DNA of 64,000 bases from Bradyrhizobium sp. CIAT3101. Lineage in GTDB: Bacteria > Pseudomonadota > Alphaproteobacteria > Rhizobiales > Xanthobacteraceae. How positions within the stretch are numbered: position 1 is the first letter of the stretch; each line of letters opens with the position of its first letter. The stretch is from the NCBI RefSeq assembly GCF_029714945.1, contig NZ_CP121634.1, forward strand, positions 8,329,001 to 8,393,000, in the 5' to 3' direction. This document shows, in pieces, positions 27,060 through 35,401 of the stretch. The notes beneath the pieces are model-generated. The model searched no databases, was not told the DNA's origin, and was given only the letters and a program-made list of their open reading frames with translations. Made by a program: the position numbers and the translations under genes.

Positions 27060-27356
27060 ATCTCCCTTTTGGCATTTGCTCTCCAACGAGACTGGCTAGT
27101 CCTAGTGAACGGAGGCAGTTGGATTATTTAGTCCCTCACTTCAGTCAGATATCGATGATCAAGCGCATTCACCAGTTCGACCAAGGACTCCTCCGGGTCA
27201 GAGCAATCGATGACGACTCTTGTGACCGGGTCCACGTGTCCATCAAGCCACACCCCGAGTCGATAGGAGCCCGTGCGTGCGGCTGCACCTATGTGTGGCC
27301 GGCACATTGGGAAGGCAGTGGGCTGCCTCGAACCTGAACGCCTGTGGTATCGTCAT
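27060..27356 (-). pseudogene. queD: decayed queD / 6-pyruvoyl-tetrahydropterin synthase-like gene
   Basis: On the minus strand the ATG at 27356 starts a frame with FRFEAAHCLPNVPATHRCSRTHG, the N-terminus of 6-carboxy/6-pyruvoyl tetrahydropterin synthase. The expected HGHSYR point is broken by a two-base loss. The next frame continues SYRLGVWLDGHVDPVTRVVI, then ELVNALDHRYLTEVRD and stops at 27139. Another frame after that gives GLNNPTASVH and stops again. At least two frameshifts and stops show a dead gene. Intact relatives act in queuosine or pterin synthesis. Confidence 0.75.
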
Positions 27357-27441
27357 CGTTTCTCAGATGCTTGCAGTTTGGAGCCTCAGCCGTTGCGAAT
27401 ATGGCGGTCACCGAACATGGCCCCAGGCAAGTTCTGCTCCA

Positions 27442-28755
27442 TCATTCGACCTTTGCTGCCTTGGCAAATATTTCGCGCGAAACCATCGGGATCGCGCCTC
27501 CGCGGGTCGGATCCGCGAACGTACCGCCCGCCGTAGCATAGTCCTTACCTGTGCGCCGCTCGAGTAGGATACCCATAGCTTCAACGTTTGGGATGTCCTT
27601 CTCGTTCAGCTCCGGCGTCAAGGCCTTACGGGCTAGTGCCGCCTCGATGTAGGGCGCCAGCTCCTCTTCTTTTTGTCGAACGCGCTCGTCTTCCCGTTCT
27701 TTAAGTGCGGGCATTACCTCGCTGGCAAACAGCTCGAGCGCTTCGCAGATATGTTCGTGCTTATTCAGTCCGCATTGTTGGATAAAGATCATCTGGTCGA
27801 TACCGACGTCGGCATAGCCCATGAGATGGTCACGAACGTCTTGGGGCCGGCCGATGCTTCCCGAGCCTGGCGTCTCTTTCACGTCATCCTTGATCGCTTG
27901 GAAGCGCCGCCATAAATTCGTGCGCCCAGGACGATGTTCGCCATAGATCGCGTAATGCGCGATCGAATATCCGAAGAACTTGAAGCCGTCGATACCACGA
28001 TGCATCGCTTCTTCGGCATTCTCGTGAACCATCATGCCGTTGAGTGTTGCGATATTGGCGTTCACCGAATGACCGATTGGCACGCATTCGTCGGACCTTA
28101 TCGTCTCATAATATTCGTCGCGCCAGATTTTCGCTTGGAACGGTTCGACGAACCCAAAAACCGGCGCTCCTACCCCGTGACGCGCGGCGCGCAAAATGCT
28201 CTCGCGCCGCGAACACGCCATCCAGAGCGGTGGGTGCGGCTTCTGTATCGGCTTTGGGACGATGTTGCGGGGCGGCATTTTGAAGAATTGCCCGTCGTAT
28301 CCAGGATACGGCCGCATCGCCATCATGTTGGCCGTCTGCTCGACGCCCTCGTACCACATGGCAGTCTTCTGGTCGGGGTCTATACCAAACCCATGCATCT
28401 CAATTAACGAGGCAGATGCTCCAGTCCCCCACTCGACGCGTCCTCCGGAGATCAGATCAAGCGTGGCGAGGCGCTCAGCTACCCGCGCTGGATGATTGTA
28501 GTGCGGCGGGGAAAGACAAATTCCGTGGCCAATTCGGATATTCTTTGTACGCTGCGAAACGGCACCTAGAAAGACTTCCGGTGCGGACGAGTGGGAGTAT
28601 TCCTCCAGGAAGTGATGCTCAACTTGCCAGATGAAATCGTATCCGAGCCGATCAGCGAGCTCGATCTGCTCCAAAGCATTTGCGAACAAATGTTCCTCGC
28701 CACCGTTTTCCCAAGGTTGCGGCAATTGGTGCTCATAGAACACTCCAAGCTTCAT
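27442..28755 (-). CDS. luciferase-like flavin-dependent monooxygenase (LLM class)
   Basis: A 437-residue flavin-dependent oxidoreductase of the bacterial luciferase family, using reduced FMN and oxygen. It has the family N-terminus KLGVFYEHQLPQPW, EQIELADRLGYDFIWQVEHHF, the core TLDLISGGRVEWGTG and HPPLWMACSR. The C-terminal 80 residues (KEREDERVRQKEEELAPYIE onward) form a charged helical extension. The substrate is unknown. A perfect sigma-54 promoter at 29028 and an exact NifA site lie upstream, giving a leader of about 260 nt with no other gene. Confidence 0.88.
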   Translation of the reverse strand: MKLGVFYEHQLPQPWENGGEEHLFANALEQIELADRLGYDFIWQVEHHFLEEYSHSSAPEVFLGAVSQRTKNIRIGHGICLSPPHYNHPARVAERLATLDLISGGRVEWGTGASASLIEMHGFGIDPDQKTAMWYEGVEQTANMMAMRPYPGYDGQFFKMPPRNIVPKPIQKPHPPLWMACSRRESILRAARHGVGAPVFGFVEPFQAKIWRDEYYETIRSDECVPIGHSVNANIATLNGMMVHENAEEAMHRGIDGFKFFGYSIAHYAIYGEHRPGRTNLWRRFQAIKDDVKETPGSGSIGRPQDVRDHLMGYADVGIDQMIFIQQCGLNKHEHICEALELFASEVMPALKEREDERVRQKEEELAPYIEAALARKALTPELNEKDIPNVEAMGILLERRTGKDYATAGGTFADPTRGGAIPMVSREIFAKAAKVE

Positions 28756-29027
28756 CTGTTTCCCTCCGTGGCGGAACGGTTGTAAATCGGTTGATATTTT
28801 TCAGATGTGATACTGCCCTCGCGCCGTCGATCACCACAGGGGGCACCACGTAACCGAATGTTCGGATCTACTTCACAATTCTCGTCCCCACGAAGCGTTG
28901 CTGCCGTTGTTCAAGCTGACGAGAAGTTGGACTTGGCAGGGCGTCGTCCGGACGGCGAGTTTTTGCGTCTGAACTCCCGCCAGCGAGTGTAGCAAGGCTA
29001 TTGTCGTGACGGCTCTTACTGTCTACG

Positions 29028-29044
29028 AGCAATGTGCGTGCCAT
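29028..29044 (-). promoter_or_regulatory. sigma-54 promoter of the monooxygenase
   Basis: Minus strand reads TGGCACGCACATTGCT, a perfect consensus match. The predicted start of transcription is near 29017. Confidence 0.88.
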
Positions 29045-29114
29045 GTCGTACAAGCCCCTAATTGAAGAAAAGAAGGCAACGATTTGCGTCGACCGGCGAA
29101 GAAGTTTCACGCTA

Positions 29115-29130
29115 ATGTCGTGTTTCCGAC
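29115..29130. promoter_or_regulatory. NifA activator site for the monooxygenase
   Basis: TGT-CGTGTTTCCG-ACA is exact, 73 bp upstream of the -24 element. Confidence 0.85.
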
Positions 29131-29379
29131 ATGAAGTTCTTTGACGGAGATAAGCATGACGATGCGAGCATCGAAGTCTGATGATATTGTATGTCGCCCT
29201 CGGGCCGACGCGGACGCGGTCGATCATCATTCACGACTGAATTGCCGACGGTGCGTTTCAAAGTAAAATAGGGAAGCCGCTAAGGTGCAGGTTCACAAGG
29301 CTTGAATGAGCAGCGCATCCAGGTGAGTCCAGCGCCCAGATTAGACAGCCTGACGCTAGCCTAACGAAGAGAGAGCATT

Positions 29380-30363
29380 GTGCGACTGTTCTTGATGTAC
29401 GTCGTTCTGGCCGGGTGCTTCCACCTCTCGGAGGCACATGCTGAGAGACTTTTGGTTTCGCAATCCGGCCATATGGGGTATCGCTCCCTCCAGGAGGCGG
29501 TAGACGCATTGCCCCCTCGAGGCGGAGACATTTTGGTCGCGCCGGGCATCTATCGCGAGAAGGTCAAGGTTGCCAAGCTTGGCGTTCACATCAGAGGCGG
29601 CGGCGAGAAGCCGCAGGACACGGTGGTCGTCTACGGTGACGGCGCCATCAAAGTGGGCGGAACCGTTCACTCCGCCACCATGGAAGCATCAGGCGATGAC
29701 TTCCGGCTCGACAATATCACAATACAAAACGACTATTCGTTAGATCCGGCCAATCCGCCGTCGCAGGCCGTTGCGCTGTCTGTTACCGGAGACAAGGACG
29801 TTATCACTCGCGTCCGCCTGCTCGGCGCACAGGATACACTATTCGCTAACAAAGCGCCGAACGGCCGAACAACACGGCAATATTTTTCGGACTGCTACAT
29901 TGAGGGACATGTCGACTACATATTTGGCAACGCCAAGGCCTATTTCCAGCGTTGTGAGCTGCACGGCATCGCCAACCAGGCTGTGGTCTATACAGCACAA
30001 AGCAAAGACGCGCCGGACGAAGACAGCGCCTACGTTTTCGACCATTGCACCCTGACCGCCGATCGCGCCGCGCATGGCATCGCCCTTGGCCGACCTTGGC
30101 GCTCTTACGCTACCGTAATCTTTTTATCCACCCGGATGAATGCGCCGGTGATCGCCGAGGGCTGGAGCGAGTGGGATCGCGCCAAGACCAACAGGCTGAA
30201 GACCGCTTACTATGCCGAATACCAATCAACCGGTATCGGCGCCAATCCCAAAGGACGAGAAGCTTATTCCCATCAGCTGACCGACCAGGAGGCGAAGCAA
30301 TGGTCGCTCAAAGCGTTCTTTGCTGATGACACGAATTGGCTGCCGAACCCTCCATCAAGATAG
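29380..30363 (+). CDS. secreted pectinesterase (CE8)
   Basis: Removes methyl esters from plant pectin. The 327-residue protein starts at GTG 29380 after GAGAGAG, with a signal peptide (MRLFLMYVVLAGCFHLSEAHA). It has the pectinesterase marks GYRSLQEAVDALP, GAQDTLFAN near residue 149, YIEGHVDYIFGNAKAYF near residue 174 with both catalytic aspartates, and LGRPWRSYA near residue 238. It converges with a polygalacturonase, together forming a pectin-degrading pair that could aid root infection. Confidence 0.92.
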   Translation: MRLFLMYVVLAGCFHLSEAHAERLLVSQSGHMGYRSLQEAVDALPPRGGDILVAPGIYREKVKVAKLGVHIRGGGEKPQDTVVVYGDGAIKVGGTVHSATMEASGDDFRLDNITIQNDYSLDPANPPSQAVALSVTGDKDVITRVRLLGAQDTLFANKAPNGRTTRQYFSDCYIEGHVDYIFGNAKAYFQRCELHGIANQAVVYTAQSKDAPDEDSAYVFDHCTLTADRAAHGIALGRPWRSYATVIFLSTRMNAPVIAEGWSEWDRAKTNRLKTAYYAEYQSTGIGANPKGREAYSHQLTDQEAKQWSLKAFFADDTNWLPNPPSR

Positions 30364-30474
30364 GGAAACTATGAGGCGGTCGCGGAATTTGGTCTATCTG
30401 CACGTGCACCGCTCTGGATCGCGCGCGCACACCTGTGCACCGCTCCACTATTTATTACGGTTGCCCCCGCGCAC

Positions 30475-30504
30475 TTCGTCAGCTTTTCGGAACAGCCGAT
30501 CATA
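30475..30504 (+). promoter_or_regulatory. tts-box-like sequence between pectinase genes
   Basis: GTCAGCTTTTCGGAACAGCC resembles the GTCAGCTT-n-TCG-n-A-AGC core bound by TtsI before type III secretion genes. It faces plus, where only the 3' end of the antisense polygalacturonase lies, so it may be a relic or chance. Confidence 0.3.
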
Positions 30505-30582
30505 ACCGGTGAGGTGATCGGGGCCATATAAGCGAGAACCCAGCTCCTCTGGTTCGTCCTCCGTAGCACGATGCAATAGATT

Positions 30583-31905
30583 CTATTGGGGCACGCTGCC
30601 GATCGTGCGTTTGCTGGGCGTTTTGAAGAATGCCTTTGCACAACCTTCCCATACGCTAGACGACACTCGGCCTTGGCCATCCCGCAAAGGCGGCCACACG
30701 CCTGAACCTACCACATTCGCATTTTCCACCTGCCAAGTCGCACTTTCGGCAAATCGCACATCCTCCAGCTCAATCTCAAGCGGATGGGCTAGATCGAGTC
30801 CGTGCATCACCAGCGCACCATCACCGCCACGCACGTGGCGCAGAGCGATCTGTCGGTATACCGGAATTTCGTCACCGTGCGCCTGGGGATCATAGCGTGT
30901 ATCGAAATAAATAGGCCATCGGTTGTTCCGCAGGCATACGTTCTCATAGGTGACCCTCTCCACTAGTCCACCCCGGCTGACGTCACTCTTAATGCGCAGG
31001 CCGGACGTCGTGCCGTCCAGGGTCAGGCCGTGCACCAGTATGTCGCTGACACCTGAGCTAATCTCACTACCGATCGACATGCCGTGCCCCCAGCCGAAGT
31101 AGTTGTCGATAATGGAAACATAGCGAACGGGACCATTGGTTCCGGCTTTGATAGCCACATTGTCGTCTCCAGTACGGATCTTACAGTGAGCAATTGTCAC
31201 ATCTTGGCTGGCGCCAGGATCGATGCCGTCTGTATTGCGAGCATCCGCCGGTGTATCGATTGTGACGCCCCAAAACGTCGCACCTTCGACCCGGTTCATC
31301 GCCACGTGGAAATTGGGCGCATTGCGCAGTGTGATGCCATGGAAGGTAATGTCCTGGGCACGGTCGACCTGGATGAGGCGCGGGGCGTTCTGGTTGCCAC
31401 CTTCGGTTTGCGCGCGCCGTGCCAGTTGCCACCAACTCTCGCCGGCGCCGACCATGAGCGCGCCGCCCTGGCCGTCGATGATACCATCGCCATAGATGCC
31501 GCCTCCCCGTGTTTTGAAGAAGCTAATGAATGGCCGGCAGCCGTCGCCCTTGCCTCCGATGCGACCACAATTTCCCGAGCCTTTGTCATAGGCCTTCGGC
31601 TGCGCGAGAGCGATAAGCGTGGCGTCATGCTCGATCCATAGCATCACTCCGGATTTCATCTCGAGAGGGCCTGAGAGGAAGATACCGCCCGCCAAATAAA
31701 CCGCCGATCCAGCGGGGCAGTGGGCCATGGCATCTTGCAGCCTATCAGTGACGCTTTCGCTCGATGGCGCCAGCCGGGCACAGATACGGCTAGGTGCGAC
31801 GGGCTCGGAGACATTACGGCGATCCCTGGCTTGTGCAAGGCCCACGACAGCAATCATCGACAGCAAGGCGCAATAGTGCAAACGGACCAACACACCAACT
31901 CTCAT
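30583..31905 (-). CDS. secreted polygalacturonase (GH28)
   Basis: Cuts de-esterified pectin. The 440-residue protein has a signal peptide (to about residue 26, GLAQA) and all four GH28 motifs: ARNTDGIDPG near residue 225, GDDNVAIKAG near residue 250, GWGHGMSIGSE near residue 275, and SGLRIKSD near residue 305. It faces the pectinesterase tail to tail, 220 bp apart. The two enzymes would act one after the other on plant cell wall. Confidence 0.93.
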   Translation of the reverse strand: MRVGVLVRLHYCALLSMIAVVGLAQARDRRNVSEPVAPSRICARLAPSSESVTDRLQDAMAHCPAGSAVYLAGGIFLSGPLEMKSGVMLWIEHDATLIALAQPKAYDKGSGNCGRIGGKGDGCRPFISFFKTRGGGIYGDGIIDGQGGALMVGAGESWWQLARRAQTEGGNQNAPRLIQVDRAQDITFHGITLRNAPNFHVAMNRVEGATFWGVTIDTPADARNTDGIDPGASQDVTIAHCKIRTGDDNVAIKAGTNGPVRYVSIIDNYFGWGHGMSIGSEISSGVSDILVHGLTLDGTTSGLRIKSDVSRGGLVERVTYENVCLRNNRWPIYFDTRYDPQAHGDEIPVYRQIALRHVRGGDGALVMHGLDLAHPLEIELEDVRFAESATWQVENANVVGSGVWPPLRDGQGRVSSSVWEGCAKAFFKTPSKRTIGSVPQ

Positions 31906-32039
31906 CTCGCAGCCTCATCTTGGTCGCTGACCGGCGTCCCTCAGCAACTTAACCTTCTGTGGTCTCCAATCGACATGAGATGCGCAGTTAGGATGGTCCA
32001 CATTTGAATGCCAGAAACGATCGGCGCGTTCTGTCCGGC

Positions 32040-33866
32040 TTATTCGACGGTCACGGATTTGGCGAGGTTGCGCGGCTGGTCGACATCGGTGCCCATCACA
32101 ATGGCCGTGTGGTAAGCGAGTAGTTGCACCGGGATAGCATAGATCATCGGCGTGAAGGCGTCCGCCATGTCAGGCATGATGATGGTGGCGAGCGAATCGA
32201 CCGTCGCCTCCGCCGCGCCTTTGGCGTCCGTCATCAGGATGATATTGCCGCCGCGGGCCGCGACCTCCTGCATGTTGGAGACCGTCTTCTCGAACACGCG
32301 ATCATGGGGCGCAATCACCACCACCGGCATGGTCTCGTCGATCAGCGCGATCGGTCCATGCTTGAGCTCGCCGGCTGCATAGCCCTCGGCGTGGATGTAG
32401 GAGATCTCCTTCAGCTTCAGCGCGCCTTCGAGCGCGAGCGGGAAGCTGGTGCCGCGGCCGAGATAGAGCACGTCGCGCGACTTAGCGATCCTGTGCGCCA
32501 GTTTCTCGATCTGCAATTCGGTGGTCAGCGCGTCTGCCATCAGGCGCGGGATCTCGACCAGGCCGTGCACAAGCTTGGTCTCCTCCTCCTCGGACAATTC
32601 GCCGCGCGCCTTGCCGGCCACGACCGCGAGCGAGGCGAGCACCATGAGCTGGCAGGTGAAGGCTTTTGTCGACGCGACGCCGATCTCGGGACCGGCGAGC
32701 GTCTGGAGCACCGTCTCACTTTCGCGCGCGATCGTCGAGGTCGGCACGTTGACGACGGCGAGCGTGTGCGCGCCTTCGGCCTTGGCATAGCGGAGCGCGG
32801 CGAGCGTGTCAGCGGTCTCGCCCGATTGCGAAATGAAGATCGCCAGATCGCCCTTGCGCAAGGGAGATTCGCGGTAGCGGAACTCGGAGGCGACATCGAC
32901 CTCGACCGGCAGGCGCGCTATTCGCTCGAGCCAGTATTTTGCGACATAGCCGGCGTAGCTCGCCGTGCCGCAGGCCGTGATGGTGATGCGCTGGATGTCG
33001 CGGAACTCGAACGGCAGCCTCACCGGCAACGACACCCGCTCGGAAGCCATGTCGACATAGCGAGCCAGCGTGTGGCCGACGACCTCGGGCTGCTCGTGAA
33101 TCTCCTTCGCCATGAAGTGGCGATAATTGGCCTTGTCGACCAGCGAGGTCGGGGCCGCATGCTTAATCTTGTCACGCTGGGCGGCACGGCCGTCCTTGTC
33201 GAAGATCGCAACGCTGTTGCGGGTCAGCACGACCCAATCGCCGTCCTCGAGATAGCTGATCGTATCGGAGAACGGGCCAAGCGCGATCGCGTCCGAGCCC
33301 AGGAACATCTCACCATCGCCGTAGCCGACCGCCAGCGGCGGACCGTTGCGGGCGCCGATCATCAGATCGCCCTCGCCGGCGAAAATGAAGCCGAGCGCGA
33401 ACGCGCCGCGCAGCCGGCTCAAGGCGAGCTTCACCGCCTCGACCGGCTTGTTGCCGCGCGTTAAGAGATCGTCGACAAGGTGCAGCACGATCTCGGTGTC
33501 GGTCTCGGTGCGGAACACCGTACCCCTCGCTTCGAGCTCCTCACGCAGCTCGCGGAAGTTCTCGATGATGCCGTTGTGGACGACCGCGACGCGCTCGGTG
33601 GTGTGCGGATGGGCATTGTGCTCGGTCGGCTTGCCGTGGGTGGCCCAACGGGTGTGGCCGATGCCGCTCCTCCCCTTCAGCGGCCTGTCACGCAGCCGCG
33701 CCTCGAGGTTCTTCAGCTTGCCTTCGGCGCGGCGGCGCTCCAGGTGATCGCCTTCGAGCGTAGCCACACCCGCGGAATCGTAACCGCGATATTCAAGCCG
33801 CTTGAGCGACTCCACCAATTGCTCTGCAACCGGCCGGCGCCCGAGAATGCCGATAATCCCGCACAT
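32040..33866 (-). CDS. nodM: glutamine-fructose-6-phosphate aminotransferase (GlmS/NodM)
   Basis: Makes glucosamine-6-phosphate for cell wall and Nod-factor backbone. The 608-residue protein starts at MCGIIGILG (33866) so that the catalytic cysteine is residue 2 after Met removal; the frame begins three codons earlier. It has HTRWATHG, HNGIIENF, the SIS domains with CGTASYAG and SQSGETADT, and the C-terminal end DQPRNLAKSVTVE. It is clearly richer in G+C than its neighbours, as if copied recently from the core genome. Whether it is the housekeeping glmS or a symbiotic nodM cannot be settled here. Confidence 0.9.
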   Translation of the reverse strand: MCGIIGILGRRPVAEQLVESLKRLEYRGYDSAGVATLEGDHLERRRAEGKLKNLEARLRDRPLKGRSGIGHTRWATHGKPTEHNAHPHTTERVAVVHNGIIENFRELREELEARGTVFRTETDTEIVLHLVDDLLTRGNKPVEAVKLALSRLRGAFALGFIFAGEGDLMIGARNGPPLAVGYGDGEMFLGSDAIALGPFSDTISYLEDGDWVVLTRNSVAIFDKDGRAAQRDKIKHAAPTSLVDKANYRHFMAKEIHEQPEVVGHTLARYVDMASERVSLPVRLPFEFRDIQRITITACGTASYAGYVAKYWLERIARLPVEVDVASEFRYRESPLRKGDLAIFISQSGETADTLAALRYAKAEGAHTLAVVNVPTSTIARESETVLQTLAGPEIGVASTKAFTCQLMVLASLAVVAGKARGELSEEEETKLVHGLVEIPRLMADALTTELQIEKLAHRIAKSRDVLYLGRGTSFPLALEGALKLKEISYIHAEGYAAGELKHGPIALIDETMPVVVIAPHDRVFEKTVSNMQEVAARGGNIILMTDAKGAAEATVDSLATIIMPDMADAFTPMIYAIPVQLLAYHTAIVMGTDVDQPRNLAKSVTVE

Positions 33867-33997
33867 GCGGATCAATATCCCCCGATCTTTGAAAAGTTGA
33901 CTCTCACTTCCGCGTCACTGTTTTGCGACACTCGATTGCCTGCGCTAACATTTAAGTTAGACGCGCCCGCTGTCGGACCAGTTACTCTCATGTGTTT

Positions 33998-34357
33998 CTA
34001 CGCGTGAGGTCTATTCATCAATTTCGGCTCGCCGAACCGCAGCGCGACCTTGGCGAGCATGACAGAATACAAGCACGCAACTGTCGCAAATGACACGACA
34101 GTTTCGAGGTAAATCAGATAGCCATGTCGGAGCCCATCGATGCTCCATTTGGTCGCGAGCCGATACATACTTGGTCTGTTCTCCTGGCAACGACGATAGC
34201 AATTGTAGTCGCAATAGACGTGCCGCGTGGACATATCTCGCAAGTAACCGATACCTAGCGGTCGATGACAGTCGATACAGATCGACCCGTTGTTAGGTGT
34301 TCTATAATTTACCAATATGAACTTCGCGAATCGCCGGATGTGCCGAGGATCATTCAT
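33998..34357 (-). CDS. unknown membrane protein with Cys motifs
   Basis: A 119-residue protein of unknown family. Its N-terminal half has CIDCHRP (CxxC) and HVYCDYNCYRRCQ, a possible zinc or haem-type cysteine cluster. The C-terminal half has one membrane segment (LETVVSFATVACLYSVMLA). It lies between glmS/nodM and an orphan nod box on the same strand, but a terminator-like hairpin at 34460-34491 separates it from the box. Confidence 0.55.
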   Translation of the reverse strand: MNDPRHIRRFAKFILVNYRTPNNGSICIDCHRPLGIGYLRDMSTRHVYCDYNCYRRCQENRPSMYRLATKWSIDGLRHGYLIYLETVVSFATVACLYSVMLAKVALRFGEPKLMNRPHA

Positions 34358-34458
34358 GATGCAACAGCCCGGCTCTCAAGAGGTGCACCGCTGCTGCCGG
34401 AATGAAGCGAACCCTGATTGAGGCTTCCGCCTTTATGCTGTCGCTCATATTCCGCCCG

Positions 34459-34491
34459 CAAAAGAAGCCCGGCCACTTTTGGTGGCCGGGC
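34459..34491 (-). terminator. Rho-independent terminator-like hairpin, minus strand
   Basis: GCCCGGCCAC (34467-34476) pairs perfectly with GTGGCCGGGC (34482-34491) around a five-base loop. On minus it is followed by TTCTTTT, so it should stop minus-strand transcription arriving from the nod box. Confidence 0.7.
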
Positions 34492-34902
34492 AGAAGTCAG
34501 TCTCGGAGGAGCGACGCTGCTATACATCGCGCCAGCTTCCGCCGGCAGAGAGAGGGCTGCTACCGGCGGTCCATTTGCGGCGATGGCATTCGCCGCTAAC
34601 CTTAGCCACAGAAGGCCGATGTCCGCTTCCAACGAAATGTCGTATTTCTTTCTTCTGTTCCATTAGACCATTCAACGAACTCGACTTCGTGCTCGCATCT
34701 AATTTTGTGACAACGCTCAGTTCTTCCGCCACGCCCCGTGGTTTCGAAAGTCGGAGATACCGAACAAGGCAGACCGAACGAGCACTGACCTTATGCGCGC
34801 TGGATACCGAACGTTTGCTCGCGCAGCCGAAGATCGATGACCATTCAGATTAGACCGAAGGCTCCTCTCCAAACCGAGGCCTCCGTTATGCAAGATCCTA
34901 CG

Positions 34903-34951
34903 GGACTGGTAAAATCGATTGTGTAAATGGGCCGCATCTACACTATGGATA
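34903..34951 (-). promoter_or_regulatory. nod box (NodD binding site), minus orientation
   Basis: The 49-bp stretch matches the nod box consensus read on minus. In plus coordinates it shows GACTGGTAAAATCGATTGTG (34904-34923), CATC at 34935-34938 and TGGATA at 34946-34951, with the right spacing throughout and only about three mismatches at fixed positions. It points toward lower coordinates, where no nodulation gene lies before the hairpin at 34460. Between 34492 and 34902 only a short frame (34520-34732, 70 codons, GTG start) is open. Confidence 0.8.
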
Positions 34952-35401
34952 ATGCATCTACTCTCATTCGACCTCGAGATCGCACGGCTACAGCATCTTA
35001 ATAATCTGGAAAGGCCGGCGATCTGGCCGGCATGCCCTCTGACCCAAGCTCGATTCTAATCGTGCAGCTGCGCCGACAGCAATGACACCCACCAACTAAA
35101 CGTAAGCCGCTCGACGAGCCGAATCCCGTTTTCTGGACTCGGAAAGAGCAGGATCACAAGTTTCTAAAGCCCTGCTAGGTCAGTCTGGGGGAACACCGAA
35201 CGTGTTCTTGCAGGGCAAGCCGGACCAGAGATCCGTGCGATAAATATCCGATCAGCCGCCCACCCGTATACGTTCCGGATTGACAAAGGACCCATTGCTA
35301 TGAGAGCCCCTCTGGGCTTATCCGGAGAACCCTAAATGTTATGAAAGCGTTCTGCGGCCTCTGTCGCCCCTCGCAAGAGCCGCGATCCTCTTCCTTGATG
35401 A
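34952..35401. other. gap between nod box and acyltransferase
   Basis: About 450 bp with no gene and no second nod box facing the acyltransferase that I can find. Confidence 0.4.

Noticed and set aside
26704..27060. 118-codon plus frame upstream of fixR
   Set aside because: No recognisable pattern and no ribosome site; composition is like other intergenic frames.
32124..33464. 446-codon plus-strand frame opposite glmS/nodM
   Set aside because: It is an antisense shadow of a high-G+C gene, rich in Arg, His and Gly.
34354..34632. 92-codon minus frame overlapping the 33998 gene start
   Set aside because: It spans the terminator-like hairpin, has a low-complexity composition and no ribosome site; the four-base overlap is probably chance.
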